Shown: positions 9,402-20,890, counted from the stretch's first letter. The stretch is DNA of 53,625 bases from Photorhabdus sp. CRCIA-P01 (GCF_003545805.1 NZ_NMQR01000032.1:1-53625); one strand, 5' to 3'. Notes: generated from the sequence alone by a model not told the origin. Program-made: numbers and translations.

Positions 9402-9929
9402 CTATTTCTTGATACAATCGCCCATTGTATCAAGTCTGACCAGTAATTTTCTCATTAACTTTTCTAACTGTTTTTGTTCCTCCTGGTCAAGGCATGACCA
9501 AAGTTTTCTCAAGCAATCATGTTGAGGTGGAAGCAAACTATTTAAAAATTTTGTACCTTGTTCTGTCAGATGAAGATGAAGGCAACGGCGGTCGTTATGA
9601 CTTTCCTTTCTTTCAATCCATTCCTGCTTTTCTAATTCATCAGCAATACGAGTGGCGTTAGTACGGGAAGAACCTAATGCGGCACTTAATTCCGATGGCT
9701 GAATGCTGTGGCTTTCCTTAGTATCAAGGATCATCAGAGCCATGAACAAAGTTTCATTGATACCTTGAGCTTTCAGCATATTATTACGGTTTTCAAGCAA
9801 TTTACTTTGGACGTGCATTGATAACCTAGTCAACAGGATCTCTTGATAAGGGATATCTTTATTTAATTTGGCTTGCTGTGCTGCACGAATATTCAGTAAT
9901 TCTTCGGTAGGCGTAAACGAACTTTCCAT
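9402..9929 (-). CDS. mprA: MarR-family transcriptional repressor MprA (EmrR)
   Basis: MprA represses the emr genes and is released by hydrophobic drugs in E. coli. The 175 residues (E. coli 176) form a winged-helix MarR protein: the recognition region is [21 protein letters not shown] at about 91-111 and the wing contains [17 protein letters not shown]. The start ATG at 9929 has AAGGTA upstream. It lies first in the mprA-emrA-emrB order as in E. coli. A palindrome just upstream is a candidate autoregulatory operator. Confidence 0.93.
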   Translation of the reverse strand: MESSFTPTEELLNIRAAQQAKLNKDIPYQEILLTRLSMHVQSKLLENRNNMLKAQGINETLFMALMILDTKESHSIQPSELSAALGSSRTNATRIADELEKQEWIERKESHNDRRCLHLHLTEQGTKFLNSLLPPQHDCLRKLWSCLDQEEQKQLEKLMRKLLVRLDTMGDCIKK

Positions 9930-9961
9930 TATTTAGATACCTTATTAGTTTCAACTGGTAA

Positions 9962-9977
9962 GATAACTTTTGTTATC
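9962..9977. promoter_or_regulatory. Candidate operator upstream of mprA
   Basis: GATAAC-TTTT-GTTATC is a perfect 6-bp inverted repeat 33 bases before the mprA start. MarR-family proteins often bind such palindromes in their own promoters. That it binds MprA is inferred; it does not repeat next to emrA. Confidence 0.4.
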
Positions 9978-10058
9978 AAACATCCAAATGGTATATTAAA
10001 AGATAAATTTAGCAATTGTAGTTATTTGTTATCATCATATTTCTTTTGATATTGATAC

Positions 10059-10397
10059 CTAATTCATAAATATTTTGAATGTTAGTCCAAAAAGCAGCGC
10101 TCCAAATAACGTTGCGAGTATAATTTGCCTTGTTTTGTAAAAGACTAAACAGATGGTCAGACAACCTATGAGGGTAGGAAGTAGTTTCTGACTCTCTCTC
10201 ATCACATCAGGTACACCCGATACGATGAGTAAAGAACAAATGGATGCAATGCCAATACTGTCAAGAATAATGCTTGTTTTTCCACTTTTCCTACCGGCGG
10301 ATTGACGTGCTTTCCCAAATCGTAGTGGCAGATAGCGAAATGAAAAATTAGCTAACCCAACAAATAGCCCGATGAGCAAAATCTTGCTATCAATCAT
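10059..10397 (-). CDS. ygaH: L-valine exporter small subunit YgaH (AzlD family)
   Basis: YgaH is the small membrane partner of YgaZ; together they export L-valine and related branched-chain amino acids in E. coli. The 112 residues (E. coli 111) have about four hydrophobic segments and the AzlD-type SFRYLPLRFGKAR near residue 20. The start overlaps the ygaZ stop by four bases (ATGA), the classic sign of translational coupling. The partnership is established for the E. coli pair; here it is inferred from sequence and order. Confidence 0.9.
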   Translation of the reverse strand: MIDSKILLIGLFVGLANFSFRYLPLRFGKARQSAGRKSGKTSIILDSIGIASICSLLIVSGVPDVMRESQKLLPTLIGCLTICLVFYKTRQIILATLFGALLFGLTFKIFMN

Positions 10398-11152
10398 GGT
10401 GTTTCCTTTTGTTCAGAAGAGTCATTGCCACTGTTTTGCGGTTGTAACAGTGCCGCGATACAACCGCCGACAATACCTGCCAGAATAGCAACTGGAATTG
10501 AGAAAAATGTAATCCCCAAAAGTGCTCCGGTTAGTGCGGTTGCAACACAATAACTATTTTGCTTTCTGCAAGAAGCAAGAAGAAAGCTGAGAAACAGTGC
10601 TGGTAACATGAAAATCATGGCAGCTTCTACAGCAGGATAGGATTCCAAATAACCGTTACCAAGAAATGCCCCGGCTGTGGTACCTGCGACCCAGGCCAGC
10701 CAGGAACAGATTGCAATAGCAACCATCCAGTTTTCACTCCAGCTCCGTTGGTTCTTAATGAGTTTTGCAGTAGCGGCGGCAAAAACCTCATCTGTCAGGC
10801 CAAAAGCCCAGACAACGGTTTTTTTCTCCGTTAACTTATCTTTGATTCGGTGCCTTAAAGATGGACCATAGAGAATATGGCGGACATCCATTGCCATGAT
10901 TGTTAGGGCCGAAATCCATAATGATGTACCCGCACTCAGTAAAGCTGTGATGACGAACTGGCTTGCACCGGCGTAGATGATGCATGAAAAGAAAATGGCT
11001 TCTATTGGATTGAAGCCAAGTTTGACGGCATTGAGACCAAAAGCAAAGGCGACGGGAATATAACCGATAACAATGGGTAAACTGTCTATTATTCCTTCAG
11101 TAAAAGAAGACTTTTTACTGGTTAAGGATGATGTTGTATCAGAAACAGGCAT
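10394..11152 (-). CDS. ygaZ: L-valine exporter large subunit YgaZ (AzlC family)
   Basis: YgaZ is the larger inner-membrane part of the YgaZH branched-chain amino acid exporter. The 252 residues (E. coli 245) carry AzlC features: an N-terminal GIIDSLPIVIGYIPVAFAFG, the conserved YAGASQFV, and several following hydrophobic spans. The C-terminus is polar (SGNDSSEQKETP). Position between a YgaY-type transporter and mprA is the same as in E. coli. The 125-base gap upstream probably holds the promoter; I see no clear Lrp or other site. Confidence 0.9.
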   Translation of the reverse strand: MPVSDTTSSLTSKKSSFTEGIIDSLPIVIGYIPVAFAFGLNAVKLGFNPIEAIFFSCIIYAGASQFVITALLSAGTSLWISALTIMAMDVRHILYGPSLRHRIKDKLTEKKTVVWAFGLTDEVFAAATAKLIKNQRSWSENWMVAIAICSWLAWVAGTTAGAFLGNGYLESYPAVEAAMIFMLPALFLSFLLASCRKQNSYCVATALTGALLGITFFSIPVAILAGIVGGCIAALLQPQNSGNDSSEQKETP

Positions 11153-11277
11153 AAAATCTATCTGGTCATGTGAATGTTATATAACATTAACAAAAGGAAA
11201 CCAAATAGAAAATATCATCCTTAACAAATGTTTCATAAATGTTTTTATTTAAGTATTCTTTTACTATGACCTGTTTC

Positions 11278-12468
11278 TTACAACGTCTTTGGTTCATACT
11301 TTTTGCCTAAAAACCACACGATTAGGCTTATTATGCAGATAGTAATGCCAGCAGCGGCAACACCATACCAACCTGAGTGTTTGTAAGCATAGCCTGAAAT
11401 CAGAGAGCCAAGGGCCCCACCAATAAAATAGCTGGTCATGTAAGCGGCGGTGAGTCGATTTCTGGCTTCTGGCATGATGCGGTATATCGTACTTTGATTT
11501 GTAACGTGAACACCTTGAATCGCAATATCAAGGAGAAAAATACCAATTATAAAGCCAATGAGTGATTCTTTGACTAAGCCGATCGGTATCCATGAAAGAA
11601 GTAATAGCACCAGAGAAATGCTGGTGGTCAGAGAACCTTTTCCTTTATCAACGAGTTGCCCGGTTTTGCTTGCCATCAATGCTCCGGCGGCACCGACTAA
11701 TCCAAATAAGCCGATGACTCCTTCAGAATAGTTAAAAGGAGGTGCTGAGAGCAGGAATGCCATTGATGTCCATAGCAGGCTGAAATTGGCAAATGTCAGT
11801 GCACCCAGTATAGCGCGTACTCTTAGCAGCGGGCTTGTAGTGATAAGGTTTACAATAGAGCCAAGTAATTGGAAGTAATTGAGATTGGTTACTTGTTTAT
11901 AACGGGGCAGGTAGCGCCACAGCGTTAGAGAAAGAATCACTAATAAGACACTGGCAACCCAAAAAACAGTTCGCCAGCCACCCAGAGTCGCCATTGTTCC
12001 TGAGATGGTTCTTGCGAGTAATATTCCAAGCAGTAAACCGCTCATAATCGTACCGACAGCTTTTCCTCGTTGATGGGGAAGAGCAAGTGTTGCGGCCAGC
12101 GGGACCAGTATTTGAGCAACCACCGAAAATAAGCCCGTCATTGCCGTTCCCAGTAACATTTGCCAGATGTTCTGCGACGTGGCGGTAATCAGTAATCCAA
12201 CAGTGGCTAATATTGTCATTGAGACAATTAAACTGCGTCGTTCGAACATATCACCTAATGGCACAAGGAATGTTAGGCCAACGGCATAGCTCAATTGAGC
12301 CGTGGTTACAATAAACCCCGCTTCGTTGACGGTCAGATTAAATTGTAACGCAATAGTATCGAGTAGCGGCTGTGCATAGTAGTTGCTGGCGACAACCAGA
12401 CCTGTGGCAATTGCGATCAGTGCAATCAAAGCGGGACTTAATGGTGTACGGGAAATATTTTCTTCCAT
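11278..12468 (-). CDS. ygaY: MFS transporter, intact YgaY-type
   Basis: A 396-residue major facilitator superfamily protein with about 12 hydrophobic spans and the motif A-like loop GDMFERRSLIV after the second span. Sequence resembles drug:H+ antiporter-type transporters of the YgaY/YdhP kind, but the substrate is unknown. It lies between proX and ygaZ, exactly where E. coli K-12 has ygaY, annotated there as a broken gene. Here the frame is open from ATG to stop with no shift, so it is probably functional. The symbol is given by position and family. Confidence 0.75.
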   Translation of the reverse strand: MEENISRTPLSPALIALIAIATGLVVASNYYAQPLLDTIALQFNLTVNEAGFIVTTAQLSYAVGLTFLVPLGDMFERRSLIVSMTILATVGLLITATSQNIWQMLLGTAMTGLFSVVAQILVPLAATLALPHQRGKAVGTIMSGLLLGILLARTISGTMATLGGWRTVFWVASVLLVILSLTLWRYLPRYKQVTNLNYFQLLGSIVNLITTSPLLRVRAILGALTFANFSLLWTSMAFLLSAPPFNYSEGVIGLFGLVGAAGALMASKTGQLVDKGKGSLTTSISLVLLLLSWIPIGLVKESLIGFIIGIFLLDIAIQGVHVTNQSTIYRIMPEARNRLTAAYMTSYFIGGALGSLISGYAYKHSGWYGVAAAGITICIISLIVWFLGKKYEPKTL

Positions 12469-12793
12469 AAATGTATTTTCTTATATTTAAACGGCAGGTT
12501 AGGGGTGAATGGACTGCTCGTTGAAGTCTATAGTCACGAGCTAAACTTTTTGCATTGTAATGAATTTTTATTCAGGTTCAATGGTAAAGCCGAGAGAATG
12601 GTTGCTAAAGAAACTCTATTGCGTATTCATTGTGTTAGGTAGTTTTGACCTTGTGATTTGACGATCAAATCGAACTGAGAATGAAATGTGAAAACGATAT
12701 TAATTCTTATTATTTGTCATATTATAGCAATAATAACTATAAAACTGTTGAAATATAAATTTTAATAAGAATTTTGGGTCAAAAAAATAACAG
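12469..12793. other. Intergenic region upstream of the ygaY-type gene
   Basis: About 325 AT-rich bases between the MFS start and the proU terminator. It should hold the promoter of the MFS gene. No gene, repeat or convincing operator is visible. Confidence 0.5.
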
Positions 12794-12830
12794 TAAAAAA
12801 ACAGTGAATTGTTTTATACCAATTCACTGT
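12794..12830 (-). terminator. Rho-independent terminator of the proU operon
   Basis: On the minus strand the perfect 11-bp stem ACAGTGAATTG and CAATTCACTGT encloses an 8-base loop and is followed by TTTTTTT. It lies 14 bases after the proX stop, ending proV-proW-proX. Confidence 0.9.
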
Positions 12831-12843
12831 AACGCTCTAGATA

Positions 12844-13842
12844 TTAATTTTTTCCAGTGGCTTCAACAGCGGTTTTAACCCAACTATCAAACAATTTCTG
12901 ATGAACCTTAATCCAACCGTTGGCATGACGTTCAATATCCGCTTGTGATGCTTCACCATTATGCATTCGCAAGTTTTGGGCATTGATATCCGCAAGGGGC
13001 ATTTTCATGATAGAAAATAACCTGGCGGCGGCTGGGTTGTCTTCCGCCCATTTTTTAGTGGCAGCAATATGCATAATACTGGGTGGAAAACCATAATTAG
13101 CGCCATTTGGCAATTTCGTTTCTATTTTCTCATCATTAGGCATAGCGGAGAAAGGAACTTGCAGCCAGACAACATCTTTACCCGGTTTCAGCACGTCACT
13201 AACCCAATAAGGTGTCCATGTGTAATATAAGATGGGTTTGCCTTCTTTATAGCGGGTAATGGTATCTGCCATCATGGCTGCATAGTTACCTTGATTGTGT
13301 TCAACGCTATTGTTTAAACCATAAGCTTTAAGGTGATGGTTAATGGCGATTTCACAGCCCCAACCGGGATTACAGCCAGTTAAATCGGCTTTGCCATTAC
13401 CGTTGGTATCGAATAATTTGGCTATTTTCGGATCTTTTAATTGAGCAATATTCGTAATGTTGTATTTTTCCGCTGTTTTTTTGTCGATCAAATAGCCTTG
13501 TGCGGCATTTTCTACATAGCGACCAACACGGTAAAATTTGGCATTACCACCTGCTGCCTGATATTGGGTGTTGTGCAGTGGTTCCCAACTTACGGCCATA
13601 AAGGTTGCGTCACCGGAAGCAATGGAGGAATAGGCGACGTTGTAGTCCACCTCTTTGATGGGCTTGACATTATAACCAAGTTTTTCCAATGCCTTACTGA
13701 CGATCAGCGTTTGGAATGTTTCTTCGCTAAGGGTACTTTGTATGGGTTGTACACTGATACCTTTACCCGGTAATTCGACAGCGAATAATTGAGAACTTAT
13801 CAGTGATGACAGGGATATAGCCCAGATAACTATTTTGCGCAT
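12844..13842 (-). CDS. proX: Glycine betaine/proline betaine ABC transporter, periplasmic binding protein
   Basis: ProX captures glycine betaine and proline betaine in the periplasm for the osmoregulated ProU importer. The 332 residues (E. coli 330) begin with a signal peptide cleaved after about residue 21 ([11 protein letters not shown]). Aromatic segments matching the E. coli ligand site are present (SWEPLH and YYTWTPYW), as is the cysteine pair in CNPGWGC. The frame is open for 14 more codons, but the ATG at 13842 has a strong AGGAGG and yields the signal peptide, so it is the start. A small hairpin lies between proW and proX. Confidence 0.94.
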   Translation of the reverse strand: MRKIVIWAISLSSLISSQLFAVELPGKGISVQPIQSTLSEETFQTLIVSKALEKLGYNVKPIKEVDYNVAYSSIASGDATFMAVSWEPLHNTQYQAAGGNAKFYRVGRYVENAAQGYLIDKKTAEKYNITNIAQLKDPKIAKLFDTNGNGKADLTGCNPGWGCEIAINHHLKAYGLNNSVEHNQGNYAAMMADTITRYKEGKPILYYTWTPYWVSDVLKPGKDVVWLQVPFSAMPNDEKIETKLPNGANYGFPPSIMHIAATKKWAEDNPAAARLFSIMKMPLADINAQNLRMHNGEASQADIERHANGWIKVHQKLFDSWVKTAVEATGKN

Positions 13843-13874
13843 GGTTTTTCCTCCTGTTGCAGTCATCATGTGTT

Positions 13875-13897
13875 TATCAAACAATTGTGGTTTGATA
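13875..13897 (-). promoter_or_regulatory. Intercistronic hairpin between proW and proX
   Basis: TATCAAAC and GTTTGATA (8 bp, 7-base loop) fall in the 69-base gap between proW and proX. No T-run follows on the minus strand, so it is not a terminator. It could stabilise the proX message and favour the binding protein; that role is inferred. Confidence 0.45.
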
Positions 13898-13911
13898 GGT
13901 GTTTGGGAAGG

Positions 13912-15000
13912 TTATGCTTTTTGATTAAATAAACGGGTAATTAATCCAATTGGGCCAGTGGTATACCAGCGATTTACGCCTTTAGCCCGGTTGTCACGGC
14001 CAAGAGATTGTGTAAGGCGGTCAAGGAGAATCGCAAGAATAACAATCCCGACTCCACCTACTGTGGCAAGCCCCATATCGAGACGGCCAATACCTCGCAA
14101 AACCATTTGGCCTAAACCACCAACGGCAATCATTGATGCAATAACCACCATTGATAGGGCCAGCATCAGGGTTTGGTTGACACCGGCCATAATGGTTGGC
14201 ATAGCCAGGGGTAATTGAACTTTAAACAGCATCTGACGAGGGCTGGCGCCGAAAGATTCAGCTGCTTCTACCAGATCTGTTGGAACCTGTTTGATGCCTA
14301 AAATTGTCAGACGGACAATTGGGGGTAAGGCAAAGATAATGGTGACGATAACCCCAGGCACGTTACCGATGCCAAACAACATGACAATCGGAACCAGATA
14401 GACGAATGCTGGTGTGGTTTGCATAGCATCAAGCAGAGGTTGGATAATTTTCGCGGCTCTCTTGCTGTGTGCCAGCCATATACCGAGCGGCAAACCAACA
14501 ATAATGCAGAATAATAGCGATGTCAGAGCCAGTGATAGAGTGACCATAGCTTCAGACCATGCACCAATTGCACCAATAATTACCAGAGAAATCAGAGCAG
14601 TAATACCCATACCAATGCCTGATAACTGCCAGGCAATCAGGGCAAAAAATAGGATGGCAATGGGAGCAGGTATTGAAGTCAGACATTGTTCAAAGCCACT
14701 GAGAACAAAATCAATGGGAACGCGTATTCCCTGAAATGCGGGACGAAAATTCAGCACAATCCAATCAATAGCGTGGGTTACCCATGAATCCAAGGGGATA
14801 AGTGGATGCTGGAATGGGTCCATTATATTGAAATGTTCAGATTGTTCAGCGGTTGTAGGGGCGGCATCCAGCCAGTCAGAACCTGTTGAATTATCGGCAC
14901 CGGTTCCGTTGTTCCAGGGATCTGCATTATCGGCAGCGATGGGGGAGGTATCCCATGTATTCTGTTCAGGCTGAGTTTGATGTTCGTTTTGATTACTCAT
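13912..15000 (-). CDS. proW: Glycine betaine ABC transporter permease ProW
   Basis: ProW is the membrane channel of ProU. The 362 residues (E. coli 354) start with a long polar N-terminus of about 95 residues rich in Asn, Asp, Gln and Thr, as is typical of ProW. Membrane spans follow, and the ABC permease EAA loop reads [20 protein letters not shown]. The start overlaps the proV stop by 8 bases, so translation is probably coupled. Confidence 0.94.
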   Translation of the reverse strand: MSNQNEHQTQPEQNTWDTSPIAADNADPWNNGTGADNSTGSDWLDAAPTTAEQSEHFNIMDPFQHPLIPLDSWVTHAIDWIVLNFRPAFQGIRVPIDFVLSGFEQCLTSIPAPIAILFFALIAWQLSGIGMGITALISLVIIGAIGAWSEAMVTLSLALTSLLFCIIVGLPLGIWLAHSKRAAKIIQPLLDAMQTTPAFVYLVPIVMLFGIGNVPGVIVTIIFALPPIVRLTILGIKQVPTDLVEAAESFGASPRQMLFKVQLPLAMPTIMAGVNQTLMLALSMVVIASMIAVGGLGQMVLRGIGRLDMGLATVGGVGIVILAILLDRLTQSLGRDNRAKGVNRWYTTGPIGLITRLFNQKA

Positions 15001-16192
15001 TTGGTGTCTCCTTATCTAATGCCTGCAACAGCATCCCTTTGGAAATAACGCCGATATATTTGTCATTATTTCCAATCACCGGAATCGCACAAGGTGATTG
15101 TGCTACAACAGCAATCAGCTCATTGAGGGGCATATCCGCGGCAACGGCGGTCGGTTCCGCCAATATGGCGTGTTCGATAGGTTTTTTTTCCCGTAATGCT
15201 TTTTCCAATGAATTTACGGAAACTATACCGGCGAATTTTTGTCCACGCTCGATCAGGTAACCATAGTTTCTGTTTTCGTCATCGAGGACTTTCAATGCAG
15301 AAAGAGGACCAAAACCGGGTGCAATATGAAGCAGAGAGTCAGGACGGCGACGGGCAATGTCTTTAGCACTAAATACATGGCTGATATCTACGCCACGAAA
15401 GAAAGTTTTTACATAGTCATTCGCTGGATTATTCAAGATTTCATCAGGTGTCCCGACCTGCACAACAACACCGTCTTGCATAATGGCAATCCGGTCTCCG
15501 ATACGCATTGCTTCATCCAAGTCATGAGAGATAAAGACGATAGTCCGTGGCTGATTGCCTTGCAGGCTTAACAGCTCATCTTGCATTTCTGTACGAATTA
15601 ATGGATCAAGGGCAGAAAACGCTTCGTCCATTAGCAAAATATCTGGGTTATTAGCTAGTGCTCTGGCAAGCCCTACACGCTGGCGCATCCCGCCTGAGAG
15701 CTCATTTGGATAAGATTGTGCATAATTTTCCAAGTTTACCTGTTTCAGTGCATCCAACGCTTGTTTATTGCGTTCTTGTTTGGTGATTCCGGCAAGTTCC
15801 ATACCAAAGGCGCTGTTTTCCAGTATGTTTAAATGCGGCATCAGTGCAAATGATTGGAAAACCATACTGATTTTGTTACGGCGAATTTCTCTTAACGCTG
15901 TTGCTGAAATCTCAGAAATATCTTCACCATCAATTAATACCTGGCCGCGAGTCGGTTTTATCAGACGATTGAGAAGGCGTACCATTGTGGATTTGCCGGA
16001 GCCAGATAATCCCATGATGACAAATATTTCGCCTTCTTCAATAGTCAGATTGGCATTTTGTATACCAACAGTCATACCTGTCTTTTCAAATATCTGATCT
16101 TTACTCAAACCCGAATTCAGTAATTTGAAAGCATATTCTGGATGGTCACCAAATATCTTATATAGGTTTTTAACTTCAAGTTTAATTGCCAT
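14993..16192 (-). CDS. proV: Glycine betaine ABC transporter ATP-binding protein ProV
   Basis: ProV powers ProU. The 399 residues (E. coli 400) show Walker [10 protein letters not shown], the signature [16 protein letters not shown], Walker [14 protein letters not shown] and the switch His in [14 protein letters not shown]. Two C-terminal CBS modules (about 280-399) belong to the OpuA/ProV type, linked to ionic-strength sensing in relatives. It is first in proV-proW-proX; a long AT-rich region lies upstream, consistent with the strong osmotic, H-NS-dependent control known for proU. Confidence 0.95.
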   Translation of the reverse strand: MAIKLEVKNLYKIFGDHPEYAFKLLNSGLSKDQIFEKTGMTVGIQNANLTIEEGEIFVIMGLSGSGKSTMVRLLNRLIKPTRGQVLIDGEDISEISATALREIRRNKISMVFQSFALMPHLNILENSAFGMELAGITKQERNKQALDALKQVNLENYAQSYPNELSGGMRQRVGLARALANNPDILLMDEAFSALDPLIRTEMQDELLSLQGNQPRTIVFISHDLDEAMRIGDRIAIMQDGVVVQVGTPDEILNNPANDYVKTFFRGVDISHVFSAKDIARRRPDSLLHIAPGFGPLSALKVLDDENRNYGYLIERGQKFAGIVSVNSLEKALREKKPIEHAILAEPTAVAADMPLNELIAVVAQSPCAIPVIGNNDKYIGVISKGMLLQALDKETPNE

Positions 16193-16652
16193 GAAATAGT
16201 TACTTTCCTTTCAATGGTTATTTAATGGTGTTATGCGTTATTCATCTCTGCATGATTCTTTGAATATATATACCCTAACATACTGAGAGAGTCTGACAAC
16301 CCTATATTAATGATAATTAATGTAAAAGTTAGTGAAATTGAATACCTTAAATTAGATATATTTGTAGTCATTTCATTGTTATTAGCAATTTTCTTACCCT
16401 AACTCATGTTGTCATTGAAAGGATGAATTGTATCTATATCACTGTTATTAATATATTTTTTAATTTTGTCAGCAAATAAATCATTCACCACGTTGTAAAT
16501 AGAATCGATTATTAGTTTATCATGTTGATTATGTCTGATTAGAATGAAATTTAATTTAAAATTAATTAGCTATATTAATGTTTTTTTGTCGTTTCGGATG
16601 ATATAAGAGGCGGAGATGGCAAAAAATATCCATGGAAATGGCGATAATCATG
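16193..16652. other. Long AT-rich region upstream of proV
   Basis: About 460 bases with no gene, very AT-rich, between proV and the nrdF terminator. It should contain the proU promoter. In E. coli the equivalent DNA is curved and bound by H-NS, and the AT-richness fits that, but I cannot assign a promoter with confidence. A TTGTCA lies near 16299, without a well-spaced -10 box. Confidence 0.5.
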
Positions 16653-16691
16653 AAAAAACGCCATAAAAATATAAGGATTTCATGGCGTTTT
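16653..16691 (-). terminator. Rho-independent terminator of the nrd operon
   Basis: On the minus strand AAAACGCCAT and ATGGCGTTTT form a 10-bp stem with a 17-base loop, and the T-run continues two more bases. It lies about 95 bases after nrdF. Confidence 0.8.
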
Positions 16692-16785
16692 ATCGTTTAA
16701 AAAACAGGCTAAATAATAGGGCTTTTAAAATATTAGAGTATTATGGTTATTTTGAAGTATTCTATATAAAATAAAATCATTCTCT

Positions 16786-17766
<981 letters not shown>

Positions 17767-19896
17767 TTACAGTGAGCATGAAACACAGCCTTGTACTTCC
17801 GTGCCTTCCAGATCAGTTTGTTTCAGACGGATGTAATAAAGTGTTTTAATTCCTTTACGCCAGGCATAAATTTGGGCTTTGTTAATATCACGGGTAGTGG
17901 CATCGTCTTTGAAGAAAAGTGTCAGTGATAATCCTTGGTCGACGTGTTGAGTGGCTGTAGCATAAGTATCAATAATCTTTTCCGGTCCTATTTCGTAAGC
18001 ATCTTGGTAATATTCAAGATTATTATTTGTCATAAATGGCGCTGGATAATATACCCGTCCTGTTTTACCATCTTTACGGATCTCAATACGGGATACCATC
18101 GGGTGAATGCTTGAAGTTGAATTGTTGATATATGAAATAGAACCTGTAGGCGCAATAGCTTGGAGATTTTGATTGTAAATACCATGAGTCATAATTGAGG
18201 CTTTTAATTCAATCCAGTCTTGTTGATTAGGAATGGTTATTCCTGCTTGTTCAAACAATTGAGAGACTTTTTTGGTCTGAGGTTGCCATTCTCTTTCTGT
18301 ATATTTATTAAAAAATTCACCACTGGCATAACGAGAATTTTTAAAGCCTTTAAAGTAGCTATTGCGTTCAATGGCGATCTGATTGGAAGTACGCAGAGCG
18401 TGATAAGTGACGATGTAGAAATAGATATTAGTGAAATCTATTCCCTTTTCAGAACCATAATGAATTTTTTCTCTTGCCAGATAGCCGTGAAGATTCATTT
18501 GTCCTAAACCAATGGCATGAGAATCCTGATTTCCTTTTTCGATAGAAGGAACTGAACGGATATGGCTCATATCTGATACTGCGGTTAAAGCGCGGACAGC
18601 CGTTTCAATAGAGAGGGCAAAATCAGGTGAATCCATTGTATGAGCAATATTCATTGATCCCAGATTACAACTAATATCTTTCCCAATATGGCGGTAACTT
18701 AAATCATCTTCATATTCGCTGGCACTGTTAACTTGTAAAATTTCGGAACATAAATTACTCATATTAATCCGTCCCTTAATTGGGTTAGCGTTATTCACAG
18801 TGTCTTCATACATAATATAGGGATAACCAGATTCGAATTGGATCTCAGCTAACGTCATGAAAAATTCACGGGCATTGATTTTTGATTTCTGAATTTGTTG
18901 GTTATTCACCATCTCAGCATATTTTTCTGTCATGCTAATTTCGGACATTGGCACACCATAAACCCGCTGAATATCATAAGGTGAGAATAGATACATATCT
19001 TCATTATGTTTAGCTAGCTTAAACGTGATATCAGGAATAACGACACCAATAGAGAGTGTTTTTATACGGATTTTTTCGTCGGCATTTTCCCGTTTTGTAT
19101 CCAGAAAACGGAGAATATCGGGGTGATGAGCATGGAGATAAACGGCTCCTGCACCTTGACGTGCACCGAGTTGATTGGCGTATGAAAACGCATCTTCCAG
19201 CATTTTCATCACTGGGATAACACCTGATGATTGATTTTCAATCATTTTTATCGGTGCACCCGTTTCCCGTAGATTACTGAGTAAGAATGCGACCCCACCG
19301 CCACGTTTTGAAAGCTGTAAGGCTGAATTAACTGAACGTCCGATGGACTCCATATTATCTTCAATGCGTAGCAGGAAACAGGAAACTAATTCTCCTCGCT
19401 GTTTCTTACCGCAATTCAGAAAAGTTGGCGTTGCTGGTTGAAAACGGCCACTGATCATCTCATTCACCAGACGACAAGCTAACATCTGATCGCCTTGGGC
19501 TAGGGTCAGTGCTACCATGCATACCCGATCTTCATAGCGTTCTAGATAACGTTTATTATCGAAGGTTTTCAGAGTATAACTGGTGTAATATTTGAATGCG
19601 CCCAGAAAGGTTTGAAAGCGGAATTTTTTACTATAGGCTTGCTGAAAGAGCTTTTTAATAAAAGTAAAATCGTACTGTTCCAGCACGTTTGTTTCGTAAT
19701 ATCCCTCTTGTTGGAGGAAATCCAGTTTCTCTTTTAGGCTATGGAAGAATAGTGTGTTTGGCTTTACATGCTGGCGAAAATAATAATGAATAGCCAGTTT
19801 GTCTTTATCAAATTGAATCTTTCCTTCACTATCGTACAGATTGAGTAAGGCATTTAAAGCATGATAATCCTGTTGTGCATTAATTTGAAAAGTCAT
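17767..19896 (-). CDS. nrdE: Class Ib ribonucleotide reductase, alpha subunit NrdE
   Basis: NrdE is the catalytic subunit making deoxyribonucleotides. The 709 residues (E. coli 714) show an active-site cysteine in GELVSCFLL, the thiyl-radical Cys region NLCSEILQV, the phosphate-binding loop [16 protein letters not shown], and the redox-active C-terminal cysteines in GCVSCSL. It lacks the ATP-cone overall activity domain, as usual for class Ib. It starts two bases after nrdI. Confidence 0.96.
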   Translation of the reverse strand: MTFQINAQQDYHALNALLNLYDSEGKIQFDKDKLAIHYYFRQHVKPNTLFFHSLKEKLDFLQQEGYYETNVLEQYDFTFIKKLFQQAYSKKFRFQTFLGAFKYYTSYTLKTFDNKRYLERYEDRVCMVALTLAQGDQMLACRLVNEMISGRFQPATPTFLNCGKKQRGELVSCFLLRIEDNMESIGRSVNSALQLSKRGGGVAFLLSNLRETGAPIKMIENQSSGVIPVMKMLEDAFSYANQLGARQGAGAVYLHAHHPDILRFLDTKRENADEKIRIKTLSIGVVIPDITFKLAKHNEDMYLFSPYDIQRVYGVPMSEISMTEKYAEMVNNQQIQKSKINAREFFMTLAEIQFESGYPYIMYEDTVNNANPIKGRINMSNLCSEILQVNSASEYEDDLSYRHIGKDISCNLGSMNIAHTMDSPDFALSIETAVRALTAVSDMSHIRSVPSIEKGNQDSHAIGLGQMNLHGYLAREKIHYGSEKGIDFTNIYFYIVTYHALRTSNQIAIERNSYFKGFKNSRYASGEFFNKYTEREWQPQTKKVSQLFEQAGITIPNQQDWIELKASIMTHGIYNQNLQAIAPTGSISYINNSTSSIHPMVSRIEIRKDGKTGRVYYPAPFMTNNNLEYYQDAYEIGPEKIIDTYATATQHVDQGLSLTLFFKDDATTRDINKAQIYAWRKGIKTLYYIRLKQTDLEGTEVQGCVSCSL

Positions 19897-19898
19897 AA

Positions 19899-20321
19899 TT
19901 ACATATTCTCTAATGAATCATGTTGCCAGAATCTTTGAATACCTTGGTGTACCCGTTGTACATCTTCTTTAGTACCCAACAGTTCAAAACGGTATAGGAG
20001 GGGTATCCGGCATTTCTCTGCAATTATCCGTCCAGCGATACCGTAAGCTTCGCCAAAGTTTGTATTCCCGGCCGCGATGACTCCCCGGATTAATGCTCGG
20101 TTTTCGACGATATTTAGAAACCGGATCACTTGTGGTGGAACAGCACCTTTAGCACTGCCACCACCATAACTGGGGGTCAGTAAAATGTAAGGAGAGTCTA
20201 CGTTTAATGGGCTGCCTGATTGATTTATTGGAATACGAAGGGCTGGTATCTCCAGTTTCTGAACAAATCTATGGCTATTACTGGATGAACTGGAGAAATA
20301 GATCAGCGGATTTATATTCAT
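19899..20321 (-). CDS. nrdI: Flavodoxin-like NrdI, class Ib RNR activator
   Basis: NrdI is an FMN protein that delivers the oxidant needed to assemble the manganese-tyrosyl radical of NrdF. The 140 residues (E. coli 136) show the phosphate-loop region [16 protein letters not shown] near the N-terminus and the flavin-loop region [14 protein letters not shown] and [15 protein letters not shown]. It lies between nrdH and nrdE with gaps of 7 and 2 bases. Confidence 0.94.
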   Translation of the reverse strand: MNINPLIYFSSSSSNSHRFVQKLEIPALRIPINQSGSPLNVDSPYILLTPSYGGGSAKGAVPPQVIRFLNIVENRALIRGVIAAGNTNFGEAYGIAGRIIAEKCRIPLLYRFELLGTKEDVQRVHQGIQRFWQHDSLENM

Positions 20322-20328
20322 AATAAAC

Positions 20329-20559
20329 CTACAAATTCTCGGTTAATGCGTTGATTTTATCAGGACGAAATCCTGACCAATGCTGTGTGCCCGCGACAAC
20401 CACAGGAACTTGCTGGTAGCCCATAGTACGGATAGCCGCTAAAGCCTGCGGGTTTTCGGTTAAATCGATAATCTGATAAGGAATGTTTCTTCGGCTTAGC
20501 GCCTGATAGGTTGCGCTGCATTGTACGCAGTCCGGTTTGCTATAAATGGTAATGCTCAT
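20329..20559 (-). CDS. nrdH: Glutaredoxin-like NrdH, electron donor to NrdEF
   Basis: NrdH is a small redoxin that reduces NrdE. The 76 residues carry the CVQC redox motif at 11-14 and the C-terminal WSGFRPDKI typical of NrdH. The frame is open to 20610, but the ATG at 20559 has AAGGAG seven bases upstream and gives [11 protein letters not shown] like the family, so it is the start. It is first in the operon; tandem NrdR-type boxes and a promoter lie upstream. Confidence 0.95.
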   Translation of the reverse strand: MSITIYSKPDCVQCSATYQALSRRNIPYQIIDLTENPQALAAIRTMGYQQVPVVVAGTQHWSGFRPDKINALTENL

Positions 20560-20644
20560 TAACGGCTCCTTTGTCAGTTTGTGGGCATGCAATGGCAAAA
20601 TTTGGTTCATGAGTAATAATTTCCCTAAAGGCCATAACTTGAAC

Positions 20645-20660
20645 TATACTATATATAGTG
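20645..20660. promoter_or_regulatory. NrdR box, proximal
   Basis: TATACTATATATAGTG fits the NrdR consensus (roughly ACACTATATATAGTGT). It overlaps the predicted -10 box of the nrd promoter. Confidence 0.85.
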
Positions 20661-20674
20661 AAATTTTATTTCAA
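20646..20674 (-). promoter_or_regulatory. Predicted sigma-70 promoter of nrdHIEF
   Basis: On the minus strand, TTGAAA (20674-20669) and TAGTAT (20651-20646) are 17 bases apart. The -10 box lies inside the proximal NrdR box. A Fur-like sequence (12 of 19 positions) at about 20703-20721 is weak, but E. coli nrdH is Fur-controlled. Confidence 0.65.
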
Positions 20675-20675
20675 C

Positions 20676-20691
20676 CATACTATATATGGTG
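20676..20691. promoter_or_regulatory. NrdR box, distal
   Basis: CATACTATATATGGTG is a second NrdR-like box 31 bases from the first, about three helical turns, the spacing typical for paired NrdR sites. It lies just upstream of the -35 box. Confidence 0.83.
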
Positions 20692-20890
20692 TTAATTTTA
20701 CATCGAGTGACTATCATTAAAATTACAATGTTGGTTATTCTCTGTTTGTTGGCAGGCTTTTCGCCTTCAGACAAGTTTAAGTTTTCTAGTCGGTGGTAAG
20801 GGAGCAACTGAATTCATCATTGCAATTTGTCGAAAAGACGATTTACTCTAATCCCTATAATGATTGATATTTTTTTCAATGGAGGTGGTT

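Noticed and set aside
20703-20721. Fur box upstream of nrdH
   Set aside because: Only 12 of 19 positions match the consensus, so it is mentioned but not listed as a site.
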